Below are positions 54,977 to 62,549 of a DNA stretch of 64,000 nucleotides, piece by piece. The translations under genes and the position numbers were made by a program. The stretch comes from DATJKD01 sp963834855 (GTDB lineage: Bacteria > Pseudomonadota > Gammaproteobacteria > Steroidobacterales > Steroidobacteraceae): positions 124,001-188,000 of the forward strand of contig CAWIDH010000022.1 in assembly GCA_963834855.1 (NCBI GenBank), read 5' to 3'. Below the pieces are notes generated by a model. The model was not told the origin of the DNA. It did not search any database and was given only the letters and a program-made list of their open reading frames with translations. Position 1 is the stretch's first letter, and each line of letters opens with the position of its first letter.

Positions 54977-55015
54977 CAGTACAGATTCAGGTATAGTTAA
55001 ATTCGACCAGTACAG
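54977..55015. promoter_or_regulatory. Direct-repeat operator CAGTACAG x2 in the EamA/MocR spacer
   Basis: Two identical CAGTACAG octamers at 54977-54984 and 55008-55015, in the same orientation, 31 bases apart (about three DNA turns), with an AT-rich centre (GGTATAGTTAAATT) between. MocR-type regulators commonly bind spaced direct repeats in the spacer with their target gene. Predicted binding site of the product of 55051-56487. Confidence 0.6.
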
Positions 55016-55050
55016 TTTCTCCCGTCGCACGATTCAGTCGGGCTGTCGCC

Positions 55051-56487
55051 ATGTCCACCACCGAGCCATTGCTTTACGAGCGCGTCGCCGGCCTGGTCGC
55101 CGGGCAGATCTCCTCAGGCGCGCTCCGCGTCGCTGAGCGGATCCCGTCGGTGCGCTCGATGAGCCGCGCCGCGAGCGTGAGCGTATCGACCGTCGTGCAG
55201 GCCTACGCGCACCTGGAGTCGCTGGGGTTGATCGAGGCGCGGCCGCAGTCGGGCTATTTCGTCCGGCCGCGCGGTCACGCGCGCCTGCCGCCGCCGCCGC
55301 CCCGTCAGCTGCGCTCGACCCGGCCTCGAGGCGTCGCCGCCGACGTGCTCGATGCCTGTCGCGAGGCGATGCAGCGGACCGATCTCGTGCAACTCAACAT
55401 GGCCTGCGCCCCGCCGGAGTCGTCGCCGAACCGGCGGCTCAACTCGCTGATCCGCGAGGAGCTGCGCCTGCACCCGAACCACGCCGGTGAGATCGTCCTT
55501 CCGCCGGGCGACTTCGAGCTGCGGCGGCAGGTCGCGCGACGTGCGGCGCTCGCCGGTGCTCCGACGACGCCCGACGACATCGTGATCACCAGCGGCACGA
55601 TGGACGCGGTGACCCTCGCGCTCCACGTGCTCTGCAAGGCGGGCGACACGATCCTCGTCGAATCGCCGACGTACTTCGGCGTGCTGCAGTCGGTCGAGCA
55701 TCTCGGGCTCAAGGTCGTCGAGGTGCCGAATCACCCCGGGCGCGGCATCGACGTCGACGCCGTTCGCGGCGCCGTCGGCGGCCAGCGGTTCGCGGCCGCG
55801 GTGCTGATGCCGAATTTCAACAACCCGACGGGCAGCCTGACGCCTACGGATGCGAAGCGCGAGCTGGTGTCGGTTCTCACGGCCGCCAGCGTGCCGATCA
55901 TCGAGGATGACCTGTACGGCGAACTGCATTTCGGCTCCGAGCATCCGGCCTCGCTGCGCAGCTTCGATACGCAGGGCCTCGTGATCTCCTGCGGCTCGGT
56001 CTCGAAGACGATTGCGCTCGGCTATCGCGTCGGGTGGGCGATCACGCCGACCTGGGCGACTGAAATCCAGCGCGCGAAGTTCTACACGTCGGTGGCGGCG
56101 CCGACCCTGCAGCAGCGAGTGCTCGAGCGCTATTTCGCGAGCGGCGGATACGACCGATTCCTGACGGGGCTGCGGCACATGCTCGCGCGGAGCGCCGAGC
56201 GCTTTCTCGATGCGATCGCGACGACATTTCCGCCCGGCACCTGCGTCGCGCGTCCGGCGGGCGGCATGGTGCTCTGGGTCCGGCTGCCCACGGGCGTCGA
56301 CAGCATGGAGCTGTTCCGCATGGCGCTCGCGAGCCGGATCGGGATCATGCCCGGCATCGTCTTTTCCGCGAAGGCCGGCTACCGCAATTACATCCGTCTC
56401 AACTACGGCTGCGGCTGGTCCCCGGAGGTTGCGGCGGCGATCAAGACGCTCGGCGGGCTGATACGGAGGATGGCGGGCACCGCCTGA
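55051..56487 (+). CDS. MocR-type (GntR / aminotransferase-like) transcriptional regulator
   Basis: 478 residues. N-terminal winged helix (1-75): YERVAGLVAGQISSGALRVA, RIPSVRSMSRAASVSVSTVV, YAHLESLGLIEARPQSGYFV. C-terminal fold-type I aminotransferase domain: VITSGTMDAVTLALHVLCKA, ESPTYFGVLQSVEHLGLKV, NFNNPTGSLTP, EDDLYGELHF and the PLP lysine in SCGSVSKTIALGYRVGWAI. Such proteins use PLP or an amine as signal. It very likely controls the divergent EamA transporter and itself through the direct repeats at 54977-55015. Confidence 0.93.
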   Translation: MSTTEPLLYERVAGLVAGQISSGALRVAERIPSVRSMSRAASVSVSTVVQAYAHLESLGLIEARPQSGYFVRPRGHARLPPPPPRQLRSTRPRGVAADVLDACREAMQRTDLVQLNMACAPPESSPNRRLNSLIREELRLHPNHAGEIVLPPGDFELRRQVARRAALAGAPTTPDDIVITSGTMDAVTLALHVLCKAGDTILVESPTYFGVLQSVEHLGLKVVEVPNHPGRGIDVDAVRGAVGGQRFAAAVLMPNFNNPTGSLTPTDAKRELVSVLTAASVPIIEDDLYGELHFGSEHPASLRSFDTQGLVISCGSVSKTIALGYRVGWAITPTWATEIQRAKFYTSVAAPTLQQRVLERYFASGGYDRFLTGLRHMLARSAERFLDAIATTFPPGTCVARPAGGMVLWVRLPTGVDSMELFRMALASRIGIMPGIVFSAKAGYRNYIRLNYGCGWSPEVAAAIKTLGGLIRRMAGTA

Positions 56488-56524
56488 CCGCGGTCGCTGG
56501 GTGACAGCTGGGATTGGCTACACG

Positions 56525-56764
56525 CCCCGCCTGGGCGCGGCTCACGCTGATCGCCGACTCTTGAGTCTCGTGGGTGTAGGCGATTTCCTACCGGCCGGCC
56601 ATCCCTTTCTGAACGTGTCGGACCAGGCCTACTTCTGCTCGAGCAAGGATCTCTATTCCAGTCCCGACTATGCGCGCGCGAAGATGCTGCTGGCGAACGT
56701 CCATATCCCAAGAGCAAGGACAGCGCCAACGCCTGCCTGTGCGGGCGTGGCGGATCGCGACTGA
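56525..56764 (+). pseudogene. Possible fragment of a DUF1566 (Lcl) domain protein
   Basis: Reading LLSLVGVGDFLPAGHPFLNV followed by SDQAYFCSSKDLYSS resembles the ELLSLV...GHPF...YWSST core of DUF1566/Lcl C-terminal domains. In a second frame the end reads SANACLCGRGG, like the usual WCVRGG terminus. No start or N-terminal domain. Low confidence. Confidence 0.35.
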
Positions 56765-56774
56765 GGAGGCCTCC

Positions 56775-56987
56775 ATGAATATTGAGGCAATCGTCTATTG
56801 CGCGTATGGCGCGGGCTGCGTGCTTCTGCTCGTCGATGCTTTGTTCGCACTCGTTGACCCGCGGCGATATGTCGGCGCGCCGCCGAGACATCGTCGACAC
56901 ACTCAACATCGCGTGTGGCAAAGGCATGAACCTGGAGCTCGGCGGTTGGGCTGGCTAGTCGCCGCGAGCCGGCGAACAGCTCTCTAG
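56775..56987 (+). CDS. Possible small single-helix membrane protein
   Basis: 70 codons from an ATG with a strong GAGGAGG ribosome site. N-terminal hydrophobic helix YCAYGAGCVLLLVDALFALV, then a basic His/Arg-rich tail. No homologue recognised. One of three short hydrophobic reading frames with strong Shine-Dalgarno sequences in this gene-poor stretch. Confidence 0.4.
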   Translation: MNIEAIVYCAYGAGCVLLLVDALFALVDPRRYVGAPPRHRRHTQHRVWQRHEPGARRLGWLVAASRRTAL

Positions 56988-57694
56988 AGCGGGTGCACCG
57001 CGAGCGAGCGCACCCTGGCCCAGGAACAGGTCGTCGAACCTGCTCCTGGGCCATTCGGGTCACTGCTTCTTATTCTTGTTGCCCGGCACGGGCCTCAGGT
57101 ACTTCTGGAAGGTCCAGTGCGCGACGCGCCGGCCCTGTCACCGCCCCTCCGCGTCCGCGAGCGACCCTTGCGAGGCGCCAGCTCACCCCGTCGCGATTTC
57201 ACTCGTCGGCGCGGCGCAGCAGCTCGGCGCACCACCCGCACGCTTCGGCGCTTGCCGTGCACGCGCCGGCACGAGCGGCCGAATTGCCCACCCTGACTTC
57301 GGTCAGTATTCCAAGCCGACGAAGGTCAACGTGGAGGTCGTGACTATCCGCGGATGCCCGTAAGCGACGCCGTCCCTACTGTGTGCGACTGGGCGGCGGC
57401 TGACATCGCACTGGTCAGGTCGCGCTGCGACGGAACGGATTGCCGAGCGGAGAGAGCCATGAACGAGGACCGACGCCATGCCCGATGGACGGGCACGCAA
57501 GGACGCAGCCAGGACGGCCGGACCGGTCCGAGCTGGCTCGTGATCGCCGCCGTCCGCCCCTGGGTTCTGCCCGTGTTCGACCGGAGGGTCGGCATACGCG
57601 GCATCGACGAGCCGAACTGGCCCGGGCCCGCGCATATGCCCCAGGTGTGGATGAGACGGATCAGACCGGATCGACAGGATTTCCAGGAGGAGCC
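56988..57694. other. Gene-poor stretch with hairpins
   Basis: No convincing long gene. A strong hairpin GGCCCAGGAACAGGT / ACCTGCTCCTGGGCC (57017-57031 with 57038-57052, one mismatch, 6-base loop) is preceded by a shorter GGGTGC/GCACCC stem. An open frame 57460-57698 (79 codons, hydrophobic SWLVIAAVRPWVLPVF) ends in a TGA that overlaps the ATG at 57695, so it could be translated together with the microprotein there, but codon content is not persuasive. Confidence 0.4.
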
Positions 57695-57781
57695 ATGACT
57701 TTCGTTGCAATCAACTTCTTCGCGGCCTACGCGCTGCTGCTCGCGGGCGACCTGATCTCGAGCATCGACGCGTCGCGGTAG
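57695..57781 (+). CDS. Possible 28-residue membrane microprotein
   Basis: MTFVAINFFAAYALLLAGDL continues ISSIDASR and stops with TAG. Single hydrophobic helix. Ribosome site CAGGAGGAGCC directly before the ATG. No homologue recognised. Confidence 0.4.
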   Translation: MTFVAINFFAAYALLLAGDLISSIDASR

Positions 57782-57972
57782 ATTCCGAGGAAAGCCACGG
57801 ACGGCAACGGCCAGGGACGGCCGCCCCCTATCTCCCGAGTCCGGTGCATTCATCGCTCAGGCGGAACACCTCACCGAAATCGCTTGCAGGCGCCGCAGAA
57901 TCGCAATCCCGCCGCAACATTGCCCGTCCATCCTTCGCCTCGCGCCAGCCCGGCGCATCGAGGAGAACCGCT

Positions 57973-58050
57973 ATGGAACTGGCAGGTATCGCAATGTTCG
58001 GTTTCGTCGCGCTCTGGATAGTCCAGGCGTTCGACAGGTCGAGCCACTGA
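57973..58050 (+). CDS. Possible 25-residue membrane microprotein
   Basis: MELAGIAMFGFVALWIVQAF continues DRSSH and stops with TGA. Single hydrophobic helix with acidic N-side and basic C-side. Ribosome site GAGGAGAACCGCT. No homologue recognised. Confidence 0.4.
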   Translation: MELAGIAMFGFVALWIVQAFDRSSH

Positions 58051-58183
58051 CCAGATGACCTGAAGAAGAGGGGAGGATGCGCCCACGCCGGTCCACGCCA
58101 CCGCCGATCGCGGTAACACTCACCGTGACCGCGCGTGTGCGCCACATCCTTCCTCGCGCATGCCCCTCGGCTGCGCGCACAAG

Positions 58184-58738
58184 TCAGTGGATCGCTCCCG
58201 GCGCGATATGCGCCGCGGGCGTATGGAGCCGGCCGGCGCCGGCATAGCGGTCGCGGAAGAACTCCTCGTCTAGACCCGCCTCGCGCACGCGGTCGCCCGA
58301 CTGGGGCGCGTGCACGAACCGGTCGTTTCCCATGTAGACGCCGACGTGGCTGACCGCGCCGCCGTTCAGGCGGAAGAACACGAGGTCGCCCGGTTGCAGG
58401 TCCGCGCGCGGCACGGGCGCTGCCTGCGCATACTGCTGCGCGGCCGTGCGCGGCGTGGCGTAGCCCAGCTGCCGGTGCACGTAGCTCACGAGCCCGCTGC
58501 AGTCGAAGGCGTCGGGCCCGGCGCCGCCGTACCGGTAGGGCGAGCCGATGAGCGCTTGCGCGGCACGGGCGATCGCAGCGCCGGTTGCGTCGGGCACCGC
58601 GACGGGCGGGGCCGGCCGCAGCGGCTCCTCGCGCTGAAACGGCGGCGGTGCGGCGCAGCCCGCGAGCCAGGCCACGGCGACGACGAGCAGCGCGCCCCGC
58701 GGCGCAAGCCCTGGCATCCGCTGGGCAATTCTCCGCAT
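58184..58738 (-). CDS. NlpC/P60-family peptidoglycan endopeptidase, lipoprotein
   Basis: 184 residues. Lipoprotein signal GALLVVAVAWLAGC. NlpC/P60 domain: GSPYRYGGAGPDAFDCSGLV with catalytic Cys, GDLVFFRLNGGAVSHVGVYM with catalytic His, and DRFVHAPQSG with the third polar residue His. Cleaves cell-wall peptides in the periplasm. Single gene on the minus strand. Confidence 0.93.
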   Translation of the reverse strand: MRRIAQRMPGLAPRGALLVVAVAWLAGCAAPPPFQREEPLRPAPPVAVPDATGAAIARAAQALIGSPYRYGGAGPDAFDCSGLVSYVHRQLGYATPRTAAQQYAQAAPVPRADLQPGDLVFFRLNGGAVSHVGVYMGNDRFVHAPQSGDRVREAGLDEEFFRDRYAGAGRLHTPAAHIAPGAIH

Positions 58739-58853
58739 GGACGAAGTCTAGGCCAGCACGTCCGCCGGCCCAAGGGCAGGCCGGTGGCAAGTGCGGATTG
58801 CGGAAGGCGCCGCGGAAGTGCTGCAATCGGCGCGGAGAGAAAGGAGCACCGCC

Positions 58854-59081
58854 GTGAACGACTTGAGCCCGGAGCAGCTCGACGAGCTGCGCGAGGACTT
58901 CGAATTCAACGACGCCAACGGCGATGGGCGGATCGAGTACGAGGAATTCAAGGAACTGCTCGAGTTCCTCGAGGCCGACATGAGCAACGGCGAGATCCGC
59001 ACGGGCTTCGCCGAGATCGACACCGATCACGACGGGGCGATCGAGTTCGACGAGTTCGTGGCGTGGTGGATGACGGATTGA
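58854..59081 (+). CDS. Stand-alone EF-hand calcium-binding protein
   Basis: 75 residues from a GTG with ribosome site AAAGGAG. Two canonical loops: DANGDGRIEYEE and DTDHDGAIEFDE, ending FVAWWMTD. It aligns along its whole length with the C-terminal tail of the acetyl-CoA synthetase at 46513-48654 (shared LREDF, NGDGRI-x-YEEF, EIDTD-x-DGAI, DEFVAWW). Calmodulin-like two-hand unit, cytoplasmic. Ends two bases before the convergent glycoside hydrolase gene. Confidence 0.9.
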   Translation: MNDLSPEQLDELREDFEFNDANGDGRIEYEEFKELLEFLEADMSNGEIRTGFAEIDTDHDGAIEFDEFVAWWMTD

Positions 59082-59082
59082 T

Positions 59083-61099
59083 CTACCGCGCCAGCTGGAC
59101 GGTGCTCCAGAGCTGTGCGGCGTTGGACTCCGTTTCGTCCCCCGTACGCTGACCGAAAGGCTCCACGCGATAGCGGCCGTTAACCTGGGACCACGACCAG
59201 AGCTCCGAGCCACGCAACGCGTCAGCCGCTGCGATCGCGGCCTGCAGACGCGAACGCGCCTGCATCAGCGCCTCGCGCGCCGAAGCGGTAAGGTCCTTGC
59301 GGCCGAGCTGTCGTTCGACCCCGGCGGCGAGCAGCGCCTGCTGCCACGACCAGATCACGGTCCCGTGATAGCGGCCGCGGTCGAAGGGAGGCTCGAGCGC
59401 GTCGGGCGCGTACGCGGGGTTGGCGACGAGCAGGCCGACATCGGTCAGGAGCCCGGCCGGGAATGGCCGCGTCAGTGTGGCGACAGCGCGCTCTACCTCC
59501 GCGGGCGCGGCGTCCAGGAACAGCAGCGCGAATCCTTCGTCGGAATTCAGGATCGGCACCGGCCGGCCCTGCGCGTCGAGCGAGACGGCGCGGAAGTGAA
59601 CCGCATCGGCGCCCAGCGCCGCCACGGCAGGCGAGGGATCGACGCCGATGCGGCGGGCATAGGCCTCGGCCTCGGCACGCGCAGCGTCCGAAGGCAACCT
59701 CGACCTCGAAGAATCGTGGCGCTTCGCGCAGCCAGACATCGGCCAGCGCTGCGGCGTCCGACAGCCCGCCATCGACCTTGGCATCGAGGTAGGGCTGCAA
59801 CAGGCCGCTCTCGTTCAGGCGTGCGATCGCCGTGAGCGCGGCGGGCGCGAATACGCCGTTGACGTCGTACGGATACTGGCCGCCGCCCAGCCCCACTTCG
59901 CTGTCACGCCAATTGCCGGCATGTTCGCCCGGCTTCAGTGCAACGAGGCGCTGCCAGCCCGGGTCACGCGCAAACGGTGTCGCTGCAGCAACGATCAGGC
60001 GAAAATTGCGCAGCAGCGCCGCGCCGTGCGTCTCGCCGGAGTCGGTCCGACGTGCGAGGAACGCGGCCGCGCGCGTGCGGCCCGCCGGGACGTCCAGAAG
60101 ATAGTGAGCGGCGACGACGGCGAGCATGAAGTCGTCATCGATCATCTTGTAGTCGTAGAGCGGCGCGTCGGTGGGCGCCATGCCCGGCTGCATGCGCTGC
60201 AGCACAGCGTACTCGCCGATGACTTCCTCATGCGCGACCTCCCCCGCGGCGTTCAGGCGCGCGAGCACGGCGGCGAGTCCGGCCTCGAAGGCGTGCGGCT
60301 GGAGCACCGGCGCCAGCAGCCGCAGCGACATCAACGTATCGCGGCCGAAGTAGGTGTTGAACCGCCACGACCCGGCGAGCAGTTTCTCCCGGTAGCTGAG
60401 GAACGTGAGCATCCGGCGCAAACGGACATCGGCGGCGGCGGCCGTCGTCAGCAACTCGTCCTCGGCGAGGGGTGTCAGTGGCGCGTCGCCCGTGAGGGCG
60501 GTCACCCGCAGACGCAACTGGTCATCGGCGGCGGGGGAGAGCTTTATTGGTTGCCCCTTGCCGCCGGCGATCGCGCCGCGGAGCACCTGGACCGACAACG
60601 AGTAACCTGCAGCGCCGTCGAGACGCCGGCGCGTCCAGGCGACACTGCGGTCCGATACCTGCGGTGCGGCCAGGACCTCGGGCGGCACCTTGCCCGTATC
60701 CTGGTAGTCGCGGATCACGCGGATGCTGCTCGTGATCGTCTGTGCGACCGTGACGGGTCCGCCGATCGCGACGAGGTCGGCCGTCACCCCGTGCATCACG
60801 CGGCCGTCCGGCAGCTCGCGGTGCGCCGGGACCAGGGTCACGTCGGGCGCCCAGGTGAGCGCGGCGCCGTGAGCGTCGAACCAGATCGCTGCGCCGCTGT
60901 TGCCCGCAGGGAAGGCGATCACCAGCCGCGGCGCGGTCCCCGAGGTGAGCACGAGATGCGCCGCGACGGGCCCTTGCCGGTAGAACTCGTTGAGCGCACG
61001 CCCTTCGGGCGCCGAGAAGCGCAGCGTCGGCGGCGCGGCCTCGAGCGACGGGCATGCCGCCGCGAGAATCGCGCCGGCGAGGCTCGTGGCGATCCTCAG
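59083..61099 (-). CDS. Exported (alpha/alpha)6-barrel glycoside hydrolase-like protein (one frame break)
   Basis: About 672 codons. Signal-like start RIATSLAGAILAAACPSLEAA, beta-rich N-terminal domain (RALNEFYRQGPVAAHLVLTS), then a helical-barrel domain with SWRFNTYFGRDTLMSLRLLA, GEVAHEEVIGEYAVLQRMQP, YDYKMIDDDFMLAVVAAHYL, NWRDSEVGLGGGQYPYDVNG, DGGLSDAAALADVW, and VIWSWQQALLAAGVERQLGR. The GRDT and acidic clusters suggest a glycogen-debranching-like or related glucosidase; substrate not sure. The frame breaks near 59697; removing one base joins FFEVEV to PSDAARAEAEAYARR; span 3n+1. The start is unclear: a CTG at 61099 overlaps the stop of the LacI gene (CTGA); the only in-frame ATG is at 61237 inside that gene. 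Confidence 0.8.
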
Positions 61100-62228
61100 G
61101 CTGGTTGCTCCGCCGTCTCCGTCGCCGGCGACAACGGCGCAACGGAGTGCCGGATGACGAGCTCGTAATCGAACCGCTGGGTGGTGGGTCCCTCGGAAGC
61201 GAGCCCGGATCGCTGCCGTATCGAGCGAATCAGGCATTCGACGGCGCCCTGTGCCATAGCGCGGACGGGCTGCCGAACGGTCGTCAGGCTCGGATAGACG
61301 TAGCGCGCGATCGGCGTGTCGTCGTAGCCGGCCACGGACAGCTGCGCCGGAACCTCGAGTCCCATTTCATGGGCGGCATGCAGGACGCCGACCGCCATGT
61401 CGTCATTGCTGGCAAAGATCGCGGTGGGTGGCTCGGGCAAATGGAGCAGTCGCCGGCCACATTCGACTCCCGATTGGAAGGAAAACAGTCCGTTCGTGAT
61501 CAGGCGCTCGTCGACCGTGATCCCGTGCTCGCGGTGCGCGTCCTGATAACCCAGCAGCCGGCGCGATGCCGCGCCGTGCAGGGGATGGCCCTTGATGAAG
61601 CCGATGCGGCGGTGGCCGCGGCCGAGCAGGTACTCGGTGAGATCACGGCTCGCGCGTCGATCGTCCACCGCAACGTATGGCTTCCCGCGATTCTCGTCGT
61701 AGGGCGCAACGGAGACGTAATCGACATGATCGGCATCCAGCGTGCGCAGGAGCGCCGCCTGGTCGCACAGCGGTGGCGTGAGCACGAACCCGCTTGCGCG
61801 GCGTTGTGCGACCATCTCGTGCACCTGGTCGATCAGGCGCGGGCTCGTGACATCGCAGGGTCGCAGCAGAACGCCGTATCCAGCCTCTTCACAGGCTGAC
61901 AGCACCCCCTCGAGAACGCTCACGACGTAGTTATCGCTCGGGTTGTCATACAGGACCCCGATGAGATAGGCGCGTGGGCTCGCGAGATTGCGTGCCGAGA
62001 AATTCGGCCGGTAGCTCAGCTCGCGGATCGCCTGTTGGACGCGTGCACCGTTTCCTCGCGGACGCTCGGCTCGCGGTTGACGACGCGAGACACCGTCTTG
62101 ATCGACACACCCGCCCGCGCGGCGACGTCGTCGATGGTATGAGCCCGCGCCTTCCGCTTTCGAGCGGGCGGGGTCGGATGCCGGCGTGACTCGCGGTGTG
62201 GCGGTCGTCGCTTCGATCGGTTGGCCAC
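61096..62228 (-). CDS. LacI-family transcriptional regulator (one frame break)
   Basis: About 378 codons. HTH: TIDDVAARAGVSIKTVSRVV; then (after a break near 62045, one base missing) VQQAIRELSYRPNFSARNLA and the periplasmic-binding-fold effector domain: AYLIGVLYDNPSDNYVVSVL, VAPYDENRGKPYVAVDD, GHRRIGFIKGHPLHGAASRR, ASNDDMAVGVLHAAHEMGLE, SVAGYDDTPIARYVYPSLTT. The span (3n+2) agrees with one missing base. It should bind the GACAGCGCTGTC-type palindromes at 62268-62281 and 62454-62467 and respond to a sugar. The glycoside hydrolase gene follows with overlapping stop/start. Confidence 0.92.
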
Positions 62229-62267
62229 GATCTGCTCCAGGAACGCAACGGTGAGCCGGAACGCAAA

Positions 62268-62281
62268 TGATAGCGCTGTCA
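62268..62281. promoter_or_regulatory. Predicted LacI-family operator 1
   Basis: TGATAGCGCTGTCA, an imperfect palindrome with central CG, 40 bases upstream of the lacI start. Matches operator 2 at 12 of 14 positions. Probably mediates autoregulation. Confidence 0.72.
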
Positions 62282-62453
62282 GACCAAATACCAGACTTGC
62301 CGGGTGACGAACCAGTCGTTGTGCAACCGCGTCACGGCGCGGGACCGAAGTCAGAAACTCACCTGCACGGTGTCAGAGGCTTCCTACGATTGTTGGATTA
62401 CAGCAACAGCGGGTCCCGGCTGCGTTGACACCGATGTGACCAAGTGATAGACA

Positions 62454-62467
62454 AGACAGCGCTGTCA
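62454..62467. promoter_or_regulatory. Predicted LacI-family operator 2
   Basis: AGACAGCGCTGTCA with a perfect core palindrome GACAGCGCTGTC and central CG, the typical form of LacI/GalR operators. Lies 83 bases before the TonB receptor ATG. Spacing of 186 bases to operator 1. No other gene is visible in the 62229-62549 spacer. Confidence 0.75.
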
Positions 62468-62549
62468 TTGCGCGCTTGTGTGGACGATGCCTCAGACGAG
62501 GCATCAATTGCCGGGCGGCGCGGCCACGGCGCTGCCGAGGAGGGGGATC

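Noticed and set aside
57062..57135. Minus-strand reading GRRVAHWTFQKYLRPVPGNK as the C-terminus of a lost gene
   Set aside because: A stop codon closes the frame after about 25 codons upstream and no start or homologous body was found; may be chance.
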